Shown: positions 18,190 through 27,999, counted from the first letter of the stretch. The stretch is DNA of 64,000 nucleotides from Allorhizobium borbori (GCF_014196535.1 NZ_JACIDU010000009.1:1-64000); one strand, 5' to 3'. Program-made: numbers and translations. The notes: a model not told the origin generated them from the sequence alone.

Positions 18190-18963
18190 ATGACCGCTTT
18201 GCAGATCGACGTTTTTCCCTGCCGCACCGACAATTACGGCGTTCTTCTCCACCACGCCGGAAGCGGCCTGACGGCCAGTGTCGACGCCCCGGAGGAAGCG
18301 GCGATCCTTGCTGCCCTTGAGCGGCGAGGCTGGAAGCTCACGCATATCTTCACCACCCACCACCATAACGACCACGTGGCCGCCAATCTGGCGCTCAAGG
18401 AACGGTTCGGCTGCACCATCATCGGCCCCGTCCACGAATCCGTGGCCATCCCCGGCATCGATCAGGCCTATGGCGAAGGCGATGAATTCGAGTTCGCCGG
18501 CGAACCGGTGCGCGTCATCGAAACACCCGGCCACACCGCCGGTCATGTCTGTTACCACCTGCCGGAAAGCAAGCTGCTGTTTGCGGCCGATACGCTGTTT
18601 GCCATGGGCTGCGGACGACTGTTCGAGCGCCCCGCCGCCGATATGTGGCATTCGTTGCAGAAACTTGCCGTTCTTCCGGATGAGACCGCCGTCTATTTCG
18701 GCCATGAGTATACGCTGGCCAATGCCCGCTTTGCCGTCACCGTCGATCCGGACAATGCGCGACTGAAAGCCCGGATCACCGAGGTGGAGGACACACTGAA
18801 CGCAGGGCGCTTCACCATCCCGACCTCCATCGGACTGGAAAAGGAAACCAATCCCTATCTGCGCGTCGCCGACCCCGCGATCCGCCGCAATCTCCTGATG
18901 GAAAGCCGCGAGAACGAGGAGGTCTTTGCCGAAATCCGCAGGCGCAAGGACAATTTCAAGTGA
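18190..18963 (+). CDS. gloB: Hydroxyacylglutathione hydrolase (glyoxalase II)
   Basis: A 257-residue metallo-beta-lactamase-fold hydrolase that splits S-lactoylglutathione to lactate and glutathione in methylglyoxal detoxification. The binuclear metal site is complete: THHHNDH (56-62), [19 protein letters not shown] with the bridging Asp, and the C-terminal FGHEYT. The glyoxalase II C-terminal region ([12 protein letters not shown]) that binds glutathione is present. It overlaps the next gene by 4 bp (GTGA), so the two are translationally coupled. Confidence 0.94.
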   Translation: MTALQIDVFPCRTDNYGVLLHHAGSGLTASVDAPEEAAILAALERRGWKLTHIFTTHHHNDHVAANLALKERFGCTIIGPVHESVAIPGIDQAYGEGDEFEFAGEPVRVIETPGHTAGHVCYHLPESKLLFAADTLFAMGCGRLFERPAADMWHSLQKLAVLPDETAVYFGHEYTLANARFAVTVDPDNARLKARITEVEDTLNAGRFTIPTSIGLEKETNPYLRVADPAIRRNLLMESRENEEVFAEIRRRKDNFK

Positions 18964-19382
18964 CGGCTGAAGAGATCATCGCGGCGCTGAACATGCAGCG
19001 GCACCCCGAAGGCGGCTGGTACACCGAAACGTTTCGCGATGAGGCCGGTGGCGAGCGAGGCCATTCGACGGCCATCTATTACCTTCTGGAGGCGGGCGAG
19101 ACATCGCACTGGCACCGCGTTCACGACGCCGTCGAGATATGGCACCACTATGCCGGTGCGCCGCTGGCCCTTTCCCTTTCAAAGGATGGCAGCGACGAAG
19201 AGACCCTGACGCTCGGCCCCGATATTCTGGCCGGTGAGCGCCCGCAGGGCATCGTGCCCGCCGGCTGGTGGCAATCGGCCCGTTCTCTCGGTGCGTTCAC
19301 GCTGGTCGGCTGCACCGTTGCGCCGGGTTTCACCTTTTCGGCGTTCGAAATGGCACCACCCGGCTGGAAGCCGCAAGCGTGA
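18960..19382 (+). CDS. DUF985 cupin-fold protein
   Basis: A 140-residue protein starting at a GTG that overlaps the gloB stop. [31 protein letters not shown] and the late [13 protein letters not shown] define the DUF985 (YML079w-like) cupin family. The fold is a double-stranded beta-helix, and the conserved H/E residues may bind metal or a small ligand. No reaction is established. Coupling to gloB suggests, but does not show, a part in aldehyde or glutathione metabolism. It ends one base before the stop of the convergent exporter gene. Confidence 0.86.
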   Translation: MTAEEIIAALNMQRHPEGGWYTETFRDEAGGERGHSTAIYYLLEAGETSHWHRVHDAVEIWHHYAGAPLALSLSKDGSDEETLTLGPDILAGERPQGIVPAGWWQSARSLGAFTLVGCTVAPGFTFSAFEMAPPGWKPQA

Positions 19383-20264
19383 TCAAGCGTCGACCAGCTT
19401 GCGCCCGCGAAACAGCAGATCCTTCGAGGCGAGGATCGCGCCGCCCGTCACCAGCAGACAGGCGATGACGAGCCGCCAGCCCGGTTCGCCGTAACCGGCT
19501 GCCAGCAGGATCAGCGTCGAGAGGATGGGGGTCGCATAACTCGCCGCGCCCAGAACCTGAATATCGCCGTTCTTGACACCGAAATCCCAGGTGTAGAACG
19601 CAAGCCCCAGTGGCAAGAGGCCCAGCGCCACGACCATCACCCACTGGAACGACGTTTCCGGCCATACGGTCGTTTCCAGCGCCAGATGGCAACAGGCCGA
19701 CAGGATGGCGGTCGCCAGGCAGAAACCGGTCACGGCATCCGTCGGCACCGCTCCGAAGCGGCGGGACAGGAGCGAATAGGCCGCCCAGGTGACGGCGGCG
19801 ACAAGCGCCGCGCCGTAGCCCGGTAGATACGCCGGATTGAAGGCGACATTTCCGCCCGCCACCACGAGAACCGTACCAGCCAGACCGATCGCCGCGCCAA
19901 CCAGATGATGCCAGCCGAGGCGTTCGCCTGGCAGAAGCGCCGACCCCACGACGATGAGCAGTGGCCAGAGATAGTTGACGAGCGTCGCTTCCACCGCAGG
20001 CGCGCTGCGCAACGCCGTAAAATAGAGCAGGTGATAGCCGAACAGACCGCCTATGCCGACAAGCCAGACCTTGAACGGCTGCCGCAGCGCCTTGAACCGC
20101 GCCGGCTGCGCCACCATCAGCGCCAGACCGGGCAGGCTACCGAGCCCGAAGCCGATGGCGGTCAACTGGAATGGCGGCATGCGCCCGGAGGCCGCCGTCA
20201 ACGTGGCAAGGAATGCCCACATCAGAATGGTCATGAGACCGATGAGCGTGGCTCTAAACTTCAC
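19383..20264 (-). CDS. DMT-family inner-membrane exporter (YddG/EamA type)
   Basis: A 293-residue, ten-helix protein made of two EamA repeats. The first helix begins LIGLMTILMWAFLATLTAASG, and PAVEATLVNYLWPLLIVVGSALLPGERL marks the EamA repeat in the YddG-like branch, whose best-known member exports aromatic amino acids. Substrate is not predictable here. The start is a GTG at 20264 with GGGGAG seven bases upstream. A CGCGACC/GGTCGCG hairpin (20281-20298) lies in the leader, between the DUF3108 gene and this one on the same strand. Confidence 0.85.
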   Translation of the reverse strand: MKFRATLIGLMTILMWAFLATLTAASGRMPPFQLTAIGFGLGSLPGLALMVAQPARFKALRQPFKVWLVGIGGLFGYHLLYFTALRSAPAVEATLVNYLWPLLIVVGSALLPGERLGWHHLVGAAIGLAGTVLVVAGGNVAFNPAYLPGYGAALVAAVTWAAYSLLSRRFGAVPTDAVTGFCLATAILSACCHLALETTVWPETSFQWVMVVALGLLPLGLAFYTWDFGVKNGDIQVLGAASYATPILSTLILLAAGYGEPGWRLVIACLLVTGGAILASKDLLFRGRKLVDA

Positions 20265-20343
20265 ACGAATTCTCCCCGATCGCGACCACCCGGTCGCGTC
20301 GCCAGCGGGGACTTTTCACCCCATTGATTGCAGACGATGCCGC

Positions 20344-21117
20344 CTACTTCCCGAACCGCGTTGCGGTAATGACCAGATTGCCGGTCTTCGTGGGAATACG
20401 GGCATAGACCGGGGCATATAAATCCACGACATCCGATTTGGCAAACCAGATTTCCATTGCCGCCGCCTTCAGATACTCGATGTCCTTGCGGCCGCGCTTG
20501 AAACCGGCCTTGGGCACATAACGGGCGCCGCAGACCAGTGCATCGACCCGCCGCTTTCCGATGGCGATGGTTTTTGTACCCTTGTCGGTCAGCACGATGT
20601 CCATGCGCGTCTCGCCATCATAAACCGGCAATGTGGTCGGGCAAACCTTGCCGGACGCCGGGATCATCAGCCCGGACAATGGATCGACCACCCGCCGGAG
20701 ATCGGCGTCACGCACCGCCACCCAGGTTTCGGGACTGCGGCGCGGCGGCGGCTCGATGGTCGTGCTTGTGACATTGCCGTTACGCATCTTCACGTCATAG
20801 ACCCGCGCCCGCTCGCCCCGGCGATAGACGAGACGATATTCCGACGACGTCAACTGCCCCTTGGAGACCTGCCCCTCCGTGCTGGTCTCACCGGAGATCG
20901 TCGTGATCAACCCGGCGATACCGGCCGTGCGAAACCGCCCGGTGACGGAATAGTCGGTTTCCTTCAACACGGTGTTGAAACTGGCTGTTGCGATGGTAAA
21001 ACCCGCAAGCGTAATGGCGTAATCGGTGACATGACGGCCGGGCGTCTGCGCAAGCGCAACGGCTGGCGCGACGAAGAGAAGCGCCAGAAAACTTGCCGAC
21101 CGCAACGCTGATGTCAT
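20344..21117 (-). CDS. Secreted DUF3108 protein
   Basis: A 257-residue protein from the ATG at 21117; the ATG at 21132 is an alternative without a visible ribosome site. A signal peptide (LALLFVAPAVALA) is cleaved near residue 23. The mature protein is a beta-rich DUF3108 domain (YAITLAGFTIATASF, then VYRRGERARVYDV and ATRFGK at the end). Function is unknown; such proteins are periplasmic and have a lipocalin-like or TolB-like beta fold in related families. It is divergent from rpmB. Confidence 0.8.
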   Translation of the reverse strand: MTSALRSASFLALLFVAPAVALAQTPGRHVTDYAITLAGFTIATASFNTVLKETDYSVTGRFRTAGIAGLITTISGETSTEGQVSKGQLTSSEYRLVYRRGERARVYDVKMRNGNVTSTTIEPPPRRSPETWVAVRDADLRRVVDPLSGLMIPASGKVCPTTLPVYDGETRMDIVLTDKGTKTIAIGKRRVDALVCGARYVPKAGFKRGRKDIEYLKAAAMEIWFAKSDVVDLYAPVYARIPTKTGNLVITATRFGK

Positions 21118-21217
21118 GGAGTCTTGCCTCATGCAGGGAACGCGCCCTTATACGCTGCCATGGCTATAAGGAAAATAGGGCAAAAATACCGGTTTGCGGG
21201 GAATTTGCGCCCGATGG

Positions 21218-21246
21218 CTTGACGCCGCCGCCGCATCTGACTATAG
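21218..21246 (+). promoter_or_regulatory. Sigma-70 promoter of rpmB
   Basis: CTTGAC (21218-21223), a 17-bp spacer and CTATAG (21241-21246) match the rhizobial housekeeping consensus CTTGAC-N17-CTATAT in all but one position. It lies 90 bp upstream of the rpmB ATG. Confidence 0.78.
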
Positions 21247-21336
21247 AACCGCAACTTTCCAATTGTCACCCGTTGGATCGCGGTTTGGGCTTTGCCCGAC
21301 GGAACGGTTCATGGGCAAATAAGAAGCAGGTGTACC

Positions 21337-21633
21337 ATGTCCCGTATGTGCGAATTGAGCGGCAAGGGCGTCCAGTCGGGCAACAACGTCAGCCACGCCA
21401 ACAACAAGACCAAGCGCAAGTTCCTTCCGAACCTGTGCCACGTCACGTTGATCTCCGATGCTCTCGGCCAGCGCTTCCGCCTCCGCGTTTCCGCGGCTGC
21501 TCTGCGCTCCGTCGAACATCGCGGCGGTCTCGATGCCTTCCTCATCAAAGCTGACGAAAGCGAACTGAGCATGCGCGCCCGCCTTCTGCGTCGTCAGATC
21601 GTCAAGAAGACGGCTGAAGCTGCTGCTGCCTGA
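21337..21633 (+). CDS. rpmB: 50S ribosomal protein L28
   Basis: A 98-residue basic protein from the ATG at 21337. [29 protein letters not shown] is split by the family's usual Lys/Arg-rich strand and followed by [21 protein letters not shown]. It is an assembly-relevant component of the large ribosomal subunit. The alphaproteobacterial L28 lacks the zinc-binding CXXC pairs of some orthologues; only C5 and C34 or so are seen. A consensus promoter lies upstream and a strong terminator downstream, so it is probably monocistronic. Confidence 0.96.
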   Translation: MSRMCELSGKGVQSGNNVSHANNKTKRKFLPNLCHVTLISDALGQRFRLRVSAAALRSVEHRGGLDAFLIKADESELSMRARLLRRQIVKKTAEAAAA

Positions 21634-21661
21634 GCAGTAAGGCTTTCATTCCGAGGTTGAG

Positions 21662-21693
21662 AAGGCTTGACGGCTCGTCCGTTCAAGCCTTTT
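21662..21693 (+). terminator. Intrinsic terminator of rpmB
   Basis: AAGGCTTGA (21662-21670) pairs with TCAAGCCTT (21683-21691), extended by CGG/CCG with one bulged T, and runs into TTTT. It lies 28 bp after the rpmB stop. Confidence 0.88.
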
Positions 21694-21717
21694 CCTTTGC
21701 CTCGTTCATATGTCTCT

Positions 21718-21750
21718 CACTGGTGGCATCACCCAGGATAAAAAAATGCG
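21718..21750 (+). promoter_or_regulatory. Candidate preQ1-I-like pseudoknot riboswitch at the yhhQ start codon
   Basis: CTGG (21720-21723) pairs with CCAG (21733-21736). The loop holds GCAT (21726-21729), which can pair with ATGC (21746-21749) across the start codon. An A-rich tail ATAAAAAA (21738-21745) joins them. This is the H-type pseudoknot layout of preQ1-I riboswitches, and CACCC-NN-ATAAAAAA resembles the Bacillus element. The loop is shorter than in known examples (9 versus about 12 bases). Confidence 0.4.
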
Positions 21751-22384
21751 TAAGACACACGCTATTCTCGTTTACATCGCCCTGATGACGCTCATCGTCG
21801 TCGCCTCGAACTTCCTCGTGCAGTTTCCGCTGAACGCCACGGTCGTCGGCATCAATCTCGCCGATCTCCTGACCTGGGGCGCTTTCACTTATCCCGTCGC
21901 CTTTCTGGTCACGGACCTTACCAACCGGCAGTTCGGCCCTTCCGCTGCGCGCCGCGTGGTGTTTGCCGGCTTTGTCGTCGGTGTCGGCATTTCCTTCTTC
22001 ACTTCGGTTCCGCGCATCGCGATTGCATCGGGCACGGCCTATCTCGTCGGCCAACTGCTTGATATCGCTGTCTTCAACCGCCTGCGCCGGCTTGCCTGGT
22101 GGCGCGCGCCGCTCGCCGGCTCGCTGATCGGCTCGGTGCTGGATACCGCCATCTTCTTCTCGCTGGCGTTTGCCGCCGCCTTCGTCTTCATCGGTCCGAA
22201 CGATGATTTCGCGCTGGGCGCCGCACCGATCCTCGGCGTCCTCTCGACGGAAGCACCGCGGTGGATTTCCTGGGCCATTGGCGATTTCAGCGTAAAGATG
22301 CTGGTGGGCCTCGTCATGCTCCTGCCCTATGGCGCACTGATGAGCGTTCTGAAGCCCATGCCGGCCGCAGCCGCAAAAGGCTGA
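21746..22384 (+). CDS. yhhQ: Queuosine precursor transporter (YhhQ/QPTR, ECF-like)
   Basis: A 212-residue membrane protein from the ATG at 21746; a start at 21710 would add twelve polar residues. It has about six hydrophobic helices and the family's conserved stretches: NFLVQFPL, TYPVAFLVTDLTNRQFGP and RRVVFAGFVVG near the start, and the GQLLDIAVFNRLR and LIGSVLDTAIFF segments. YhhQ (COG1738) imports queuosine precursors such as preQ0/preQ1 or queuine for tRNA modification. The start region overlaps a candidate preQ1-type pseudoknot, and the gene stands apart from rpmB behind its terminator. Confidence 0.9.
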   Translation: MRKTHAILVYIALMTLIVVASNFLVQFPLNATVVGINLADLLTWGAFTYPVAFLVTDLTNRQFGPSAARRVVFAGFVVGVGISFFTSVPRIAIASGTAYLVGQLLDIAVFNRLRRLAWWRAPLAGSLIGSVLDTAIFFSLAFAAAFVFIGPNDDFALGAAPILGVLSTEAPRWISWAIGDFSVKMLVGLVMLLPYGALMSVLKPMPAAAAKG

Positions 22385-22509
22385 CGTCCGCCGGGCTTCG
22401 CCACACAATATCCGGATTTGGCCCGTCAGCTTGTGGTCTGCAGACTAATTTGCGGATGGGCCATTCGGGTCCGTGCAGAACAGAACGGCCCTGAACCGGA
22501 GCAAAGCCC

Positions 22510-23139
22510 GTGCCCCTTGAGCAAATCCACCACCTCCTCATCGTTTACACCGCCTATTTCATCGCCGTCGCCAGCCCCGGCCCCAGCACCATGGCCATCA
22601 TGGGCACGGCTATGAGCCAGGGAAGGGCATCCGCCGTCACAGTGGCGCTTGGCGTGATGACAGGCAGCCTCTTCTGGGCAGCGCTCGCCGCCGCAGGCCT
22701 GTCAACCCTGCTCACCGGCTATGCCGACGCGCTCCTGGTCATCAAGATTGCCGGCGGCCTTTACCTGATTTATCTCGCCTACAAATCAGCGAAATCGGCA
22801 CTTTCAGCGGACACCCGGCAGGTCAGGACCGAAGCGCCCGCCAAACGCACGACGCTCTACCGCAAGGGGGTTCTGCTCCACCTCACCAACCCCAAATCCG
22901 TGCTCGGCTGGGCAGCGATCATGTCGCTCGGCCTGCGCCCGGATGCGCCGGCCTCCACCCTGCCGGCCATTCTGGCGGGCTGCGCGCTTCTCGGCCTCAC
23001 CGTCTTTGTCGGTTATGCGCTGATGTTTTCCACCGCCATCATGGGGCGCGCCTATCAGAAATCACGACGCTGGATCGAGGGCACACTGGCACTGGTCTTC
23101 GGCTATGCCGGCCTTCGCCTGCTGCTGTCAAAGACCTGA
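22510..23139 (+). CDS. LysE-family exporter
   Basis: A 209-residue inner-membrane protein with a GTG start at 22510. About six helices are visible, with the LysE/RhtB landmark SPGPSTMAIMG near residues 22-32, GGLYLIYLAYKSAK near 84-97 and the LTNPKSVLGW loop later. The family exports amino acids or homoserine lactones; substrate is not predictable. It ends four bases before the stop of the convergent phytase-like gene. A second, distinct LysE-type gene is in this window at 55.2-55.8 kb. Confidence 0.88.
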   Translation: MPLEQIHHLLIVYTAYFIAVASPGPSTMAIMGTAMSQGRASAVTVALGVMTGSLFWAALAAAGLSTLLTGYADALLVIKIAGGLYLIYLAYKSAKSALSADTRQVRTEAPAKRTTLYRKGVLLHLTNPKSVLGWAAIMSLGLRPDAPASTLPAILAGCALLGLTVFVGYALMFSTAIMGRAYQKSRRWIEGTLALVFGYAGLRLLLSKT

Positions 23140-23143
23140 CCGT

Positions 23144-24139
23144 TTACGGTGCGATCCGGAATTCCAGCATCAGCGTGTTCTGGAACAGCGAGTGATTGTC
23201 GTCCGAGGTGACGATGATCCGCGGTTCGCCATCCGGGCCGGAAATGACATCCAACCCCTCCATGTTGTCGATACGGTGCGAGAAGTCCGCGTCGATCAGC
23301 ACCGCGCCATCGGCAACCGATCCCGGTCGGATCGCCTCGACCGGGATCCGGCGAATGCGCATGCCGATGGAAGACGCCATGGAAAAACGGCGCTCCAGCA
23401 GCAAAAGGTCGCCATTTGGCAGGAAGGCCCCATCGGTGGCATCATAGTCACCGCTGCGCTTGACCGTGAAGCGCCCCTTGAGCGGTCCGTCGAGTATGGC
23501 AGCCAGAATGTTGCCATGCGCATCGACACTCTTTTCCGAGACGGTCACGAGCGCGCCGCCAAGGGGGCTGCCGGTCGGCGAGATAGCCAGCGTCTCAAGT
23601 CCGCGGTTGTGGCGAAGCTGGTCAAACGGAATAAGCGGATCGATCCGCCCGACCGGCTTTGATGTCGCAAAGCCGGGATCGGGGTAAAGATCGATCCGGT
23701 GCCGCTGTTCGTAACTGACAGCAACACCACCCGGAACAAGCGCCAGCCCCTCGGCATCCATTTCCGATTTTCCCGGAGACGGGCGACCACTGACATCCAG
23801 CATTTCGGAAATATCCGCATCACGAACACCCGAAAGACGCCCTGCGGAATCGCGCACCACAGTCCCGGTCAGCCAGTGACCAGTATCGAGAACGCCCACG
23901 AAGCTTTGCGCGTCGGGACGAAAGCGTATGGCCGACAAGGCCCCGAACAGAGGCGCATCCGAGATCAGCCGCAAACCGCCCATGAATTCGAGCGCGCCGA
24001 AGCGGGCACTTTCCTGCCCGGTCTTGAAGACGTGGATCGGCTGCGCCACGATCTCGACGGGCGCGGCCCGCAGACGCTCAGCCGGTGCCAGAAGGGCAAA
24101 TGCCAGGGCAGCGCCAAGAAGCGCAACCCGGTTGACCAT
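23144..24139 (-). CDS. Secreted esterase-like phytase-family beta-propeller protein
   Basis: A 331-residue protein. I chose the ATG at 24139, which has GAGG six bases upstream; a GTG at 24151 would overlap the cobT stop by four bases. A signal peptide (ALLGAALAFALLAPAERLRAA) precedes a beta-propeller of the 'esterase-like activity of phytase' family (Phytase-like, PF13449), seen in GGLRLISDAPLFGALSAIRF, DAEGLALVPGGVAVSYE, GLETLAISPTG and NMEGLDVISGPDG. The activity is uncertain, since the family name rests on few tested proteins. It follows cobT directly, probably in one transcript. Confidence 0.85.
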   Translation of the reverse strand: MVNRVALLGAALAFALLAPAERLRAAPVEIVAQPIHVFKTGQESARFGALEFMGGLRLISDAPLFGALSAIRFRPDAQSFVGVLDTGHWLTGTVVRDSAGRLSGVRDADISEMLDVSGRPSPGKSEMDAEGLALVPGGVAVSYEQRHRIDLYPDPGFATSKPVGRIDPLIPFDQLRHNRGLETLAISPTGSPLGGALVTVSEKSVDAHGNILAAILDGPLKGRFTVKRSGDYDATDGAFLPNGDLLLLERRFSMASSIGMRIRRIPVEAIRPGSVADGAVLIDADFSHRIDNMEGLDVISGPDGEPRIIVTSDDNHSLFQNTLMLEFRIAP

Positions 24140-24147
24140 CAGCGGCC

Positions 24148-26049
24148 TCACCCGGCGCGACGCTGGCCGCGTGCGCCGCGGCCACCGGCATTTTCGGCGA
24201 AGAGAGCCGCAAGCTGCTCCGTCATAGCGCCGGCCAGTTCATCCGCATCGACGATGGTGACGGCCTTGCGATAGTAGCGCGTCACGTCATGGCCGATACC
24301 GATGGCCAGAAGCTCGACCGGCGAGCGTGTTTCGATCTGTTCGATCACCGCACGCAAGTGGCGCTCGAGGTAGTTGCCGGGGTTCACCGACAACGTCGAA
24401 TCATCAACCGGCGCACCGTCCGAAATCATCATCATGATCCGGCGCTGTTCGGGCCGCGCCAGAAGGCGGTTATGCGCCCAGATCAGCGCTTCGCCGTCGA
24501 TATTTTCCTTGAGCAGGCCCTCGCGCATCATCAGGCCGAGATTGCGGCGCGAGCGGCGATAGGGCGCGTCGGCAGACTTGTAGATGATGTGACGTAAATC
24601 GTTGAGGCGGCCCGGATTGGCCGGTTTGCCTTCGGACAGCCACTTCTCGCGCGACTGACCGCCCTTCCAAGCCTTGGTGGTGAAGCCGAGAATTTCAACC
24701 GACACGCCGCAGCGTTCCAGCGTGCGGGCGAGAATATCGGCGCAGGTGGCGGCAACCGTGATCGGACGTCCCCTCATCGAGCCTGAATTGTCGATGACAA
24801 GCGTCACAACCGTATCGCGGAACTGCGTGTCGCGCTCGCGCTTGAAGGAAAGCGGCTGCATCGGGTCGATCACCAGACGGCTGAGCCGTGCAGGATCGAG
24901 ATAGCCTTCTTCCAGATCGAAATCCCAGGAACGGTTCTGCTGCGCCATCAGGCGGCGCTGCAAGCGGTTGGCAAGGCGGCCAACAGCGCCCTGAAGATGC
25001 GAAAGCTGCTTGTCGAGAAGCGCACGCAACCGATCCAGTTCGGCCTCATCGCACAGTTCTTCCGCGGTCGTCACCTCGTCGAAATCGGCGGTGAAGACGC
25101 GGTAATCGACCTTCTCGTTGAAATCATCGAAGGGCGTCTGCGGGCGGCGGGTTTCGCCAGGCGTTTCGGACTCGTCGTCGCTGTTGTCGTCCATCTCCTC
25201 TTCGGAGACTTCGGCGCCGTCCATCTCGCCGTCTTCCATCTGATCCTGCGACGCTTCGCTTTCCTCGGCGGGCGCAGCTTCGGAACCGGCTTCCTCCTCC
25301 ACGCTCTCTTCGCTCTGGTCGTCGGAGCGCGGCTGGTCTTCGTCGGTCGTCTCCTCCGACTGGTCCGGCTCGGCATCATTGTCGCCGTAATCCTCGGCAA
25401 CGCCCATGGACGCAAGCATATGGCGCACGGCCTTGGCAAAGGCCTGCTGATCCTCGACCAGCGAACCGAGATCACCGAACTGGTCGCCGGCCTTTTCTTC
25501 GAAGAAGGGCCGCCAGAAATCGAGCACCTGTCCGGCGCTTGCCGGCGGCGCTTCGCCCGTCAGCTTTTCACGCACCAGCATGGCCAGCGCCTCGCCGATC
25601 GGCGCGTCTTCCTTGGCGAGAATGCCGGCGAAATTCGCCTTGGCATATTTCTCGGCATGCATGCTAGCGAGGTTCTTCGCCGTGCCCGCCATGCGCAGCG
25701 CACCGATCGATTCGATGCGGGCCTGTTCGACAGCGTCGAAGATCACGCGGGCATCCTGTCCGCCGGGCGCCATGCTGTTGTGAACCTTGGTGTCGTGGCA
25801 GGCGATACGCAGCGCCATGGCGTCGCCCAGGCCGCGCGTCACCGCCAGTTCCTGAAGCGTCGGACGCTTGGAAAGGTCGGGCAGGCGAATGCGTTCGGCG
25901 GTTATGCCCGGCCGTTCGTTGGCGAAACTCACCTCGATATCGGTCTTGCCGGCAATCGAGCGCACGCAACCTGTCAGCGCCCTGCGCACCGGCTCCATGT
26001 CGATGATCGTGGTGGTTTTGGGTCTGGAATTATCGCCTTGACCGGACAT
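24148..26049 (-). CDS. cobT: Aerobic cobaltochelatase subunit CobT
   Basis: A 633-residue protein. The N-terminal part carries the CobT domain, residues about 225-300 are a long acidic Glu/Asp/Ser linker, and the C-terminus is a von Willebrand A domain with the MIDAS motif DNSGSM at about 417-422. With CobS (AAA+ ring) and CobN it forms the ATP-dependent complex that inserts cobalt into hydrogenobyrinic acid a,c-diamide in aerobic B12 synthesis. cobS lies 80 bp upstream. cobN is not in the window, as is usual in rhizobia. Length fits the family. Confidence 0.96.
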   Translation of the reverse strand: MSGQGDNSRPKTTTIIDMEPVRRALTGCVRSIAGKTDIEVSFANERPGITAERIRLPDLSKRPTLQELAVTRGLGDAMALRIACHDTKVHNSMAPGGQDARVIFDAVEQARIESIGALRMAGTAKNLASMHAEKYAKANFAGILAKEDAPIGEALAMLVREKLTGEAPPASAGQVLDFWRPFFEEKAGDQFGDLGSLVEDQQAFAKAVRHMLASMGVAEDYGDNDAEPDQSEETTDEDQPRSDDQSEESVEEEAGSEAAPAEESEASQDQMEDGEMDGAEVSEEEMDDNSDDESETPGETRRPQTPFDDFNEKVDYRVFTADFDEVTTAEELCDEAELDRLRALLDKQLSHLQGAVGRLANRLQRRLMAQQNRSWDFDLEEGYLDPARLSRLVIDPMQPLSFKRERDTQFRDTVVTLVIDNSGSMRGRPITVAATCADILARTLERCGVSVEILGFTTKAWKGGQSREKWLSEGKPANPGRLNDLRHIIYKSADAPYRRSRRNLGLMMREGLLKENIDGEALIWAHNRLLARPEQRRIMMMISDGAPVDDSTLSVNPGNYLERHLRAVIEQIETRSPVELLAIGIGHDVTRYYRKAVTIVDADELAGAMTEQLAALFAENAGGRGARGQRRAG

Positions 26050-26129
26050 GCTCGCCGTATTCCTGAACCGCCCCCGGACCGGCTTTCACACCGGCGCGGA
26101 GACGTTGATTAAGAGAAAGGCGGCGCGAA

Positions 26130-27119
26130 TTACGCGCCGAGCACGATATTGGCAGCGCTTTCCTTCAGCTCCACGCCGAAAGCACGCTGATATTGTTCCG
26201 CCACCAGATTGCGCTCCAGTTCGTCACACTTGTTCAGGAAGGTAACGCGGAAGGCAAAGGCGATGTCACCGAAGATCTCGGCGTTTTCAGCCCAGGTGAT
26301 GACGGTACGCGGGCTCATGACGGTCGAAAGATCGCCATTCATGAAGGCGGCGCGGGTCAGATCGGCCACACGGACCATGCGCGAGGCGGTCTCGCGACCT
26401 TCCTTGGTGGCCAGGCTCTTCACCTTGGCAACGACGATGTTCACTTCCTGATCGTGCGGCAGGTAGTTCAGCGTCGAAACGATCGACCAGCGGTCCATCT
26501 GGGCCTGGTTGATCTGCTGCGTGCCGTGATAGAGGCCGGTCGTATCGCCGAGGCCGACGGTGTTGGCCGTGGCGAACAGGCGGAAAGCCGGGTGAGGACG
26601 AATGACGCGGCTCTGGTCGAGCAGGGTCAGGCGACCGGAGGATTCGAGCACGCGCTGGATGACGAACATCACGTCCGGACGGCCGGCATCGTATTCATCG
26701 AACACGAGTGCGACATTGTTCTGGTAGGCCCAGGGCAGGATACCGTCCTTGAACTCGGTCACCTGCTTGCCGTCTTTCAGAACGATGGCGTCCTTGCCGA
26801 CGAGGTCGATACGGCTGACATGGCTGTCGAGGTTGACGCGCACGCACGGCCATTTGAGGCGGGCGGCGACCTGTTCGATATGCGAGGACTTACCCGTGCC
26901 GTGATAGCCGGAAATCATCACGCGGCGATTATAGGCAAAGCCTGCGAGAATGGCGAGCGTCGTCTCACGATCGAACAGATAATCCGGATCGAGATCGGGA
27001 ACGTAGGAATTCGCCTTGGAATAGGCCGGAACGCGGATGTCGGAATCAATGCCGAAGACTTCCCTGACGGAAACGGTGGTATCGGGAAGCTCGGAAATCT
27101 CGGGGTCGATCGTGCTCAT
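26130..27119 (-). CDS. cobS: Aerobic cobaltochelatase subunit CobS
   Basis: A 329-residue AAA+ ATPase of the MoxR/CobS type. The Walker A motif is in [10 protein letters not shown] (about residues 69-78), Walker B in [10 protein letters not shown], and sensor 1 in [10 protein letters not shown]. It supplies the ATP hydrolysis for cobalt insertion by CobNST. The start at 27119 has GGAG about five bases upstream. It is the first gene of the cobS-cobT-phytase-like run on the minus strand. Unlike the E. coli CobS, it is not the cobalamin-5-phosphate synthase, which shares the symbol. Confidence 0.96.
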   Translation of the reverse strand: MSTIDPEISELPDTTVSVREVFGIDSDIRVPAYSKANSYVPDLDPDYLFDRETTLAILAGFAYNRRVMISGYHGTGKSSHIEQVAARLKWPCVRVNLDSHVSRIDLVGKDAIVLKDGKQVTEFKDGILPWAYQNNVALVFDEYDAGRPDVMFVIQRVLESSGRLTLLDQSRVIRPHPAFRLFATANTVGLGDTTGLYHGTQQINQAQMDRWSIVSTLNYLPHDQEVNIVVAKVKSLATKEGRETASRMVRVADLTRAAFMNGDLSTVMSPRTVITWAENAEIFGDIAFAFRVTFLNKCDELERNLVAEQYQRAFGVELKESAANIVLGA

Positions 27120-27276
27120 AATATCTCCAGGACGGCCTTCTGGGAAAAGGCCGGATCATCGTAATTTCGCGTCGCCATCGCTTGGGCAAAGGTTTAGAGC
27201 ATCGCCGCCGTCTTTGGAACCATTTTGACGCAAGGAATTTTCATCTCATGCATGGTTTTTGCTGAAAATCCGGGCC

Positions 27277-27906
27277 TCAGCAGAAACCCGCCTGCTTGAG
27301 AAGCTGGTAAGCCTGCACCACAGCGCGGAAGCGCTCTTCCGAAGCACGGTCGCCGCCATTGGCATCGGGATGGTGCTTCTTCACGAGTTCCTTGTAGCGA
27401 CGCTTGATGTCGTCAGCCGTCGCCCCCACCGTCAGCCCCATCGTATCGAAGGCTTTGGCTTCCAGCGTCTTCAGCTTGCGCTGGGCGGGATTGGTACGGT
27501 TGGTGCCCGTGCGGCGTTGCTGCACGAAACCGAACGGATCCTTGATACGCGCCTGCGCGCCGGCAGAACCGGAGCGATTGGTGGAATGGAGCGGGCTGGT
27601 CTTGGCAGCCCCGTTCACCCCCATCGTCCAGGTCGGGCGATGCCCGGTCACGGCTTCTTTCTGGTAGCGCGCCACTTCATTGTCGGAGAGGCCCGAGAAA
27701 TAGTTGTAGCCCTTGTTATATTCCTTGACGTGCTCGAAGCAGAAAAAGAAGAATTCGCCCTCGGCATGGCGTCCGACCGGCGCCCGATGCGCGCCCTTTT
27801 CCTGACAGCCGTCCCATTGGCACATGGGCCCCTTGGCCTCGGGTTCCGAGGCCTTCTTCCGGCGGGTCCGGATACGGTCGAAATATTTGGAGTCGAGTCT
27901 TATCAT
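27277..27906 (-). CDS. J-domain protein with C-terminal DnaJ domain
   Basis: A 209-residue protein. The N-terminal part contains a short CxxxxC and paired Cys/His residues (CQWDGCQEKGAHRAP, FCFEHV) that could bind metal. The C-terminal ~60 residues form a J domain: FDTMGLTVGATADDIKRRYKELV and the HPD motif in HHPDANGG. A J domain at the C-terminus with no Gly/Phe region or client-binding fold suggests a specialised DnaK co-chaperone. This domain order is common in alphaproteobacteria. It is divergent from bolA with 93 bp between starts. Confidence 0.88.
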   Translation of the reverse strand: MIRLDSKYFDRIRTRRKKASEPEAKGPMCQWDGCQEKGAHRAPVGRHAEGEFFFFCFEHVKEYNKGYNYFSGLSDNEVARYQKEAVTGHRPTWTMGVNGAAKTSPLHSTNRSGSAGAQARIKDPFGFVQQRRTGTNRTNPAQRKLKTLEAKAFDTMGLTVGATADDIKRRYKELVKKHHPDANGGDRASEERFRAVVQAYQLLKQAGFC

Positions 27907-27999
27907 GGTGCTGCATTATCGGCCCGGCGAGGAACCGAAACAAGAATTGACAAAGGTGTTTGTTGGTGGCTTGTGGAGTGCCCGCTTCATATAGGTATC

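Noticed and set aside
27947-27976. TTGACA upstream of bolA as a promoter
   Set aside because: At the right spacing there is no convincing -10 (TTGTGG or GCTTGT), so I did not list it.
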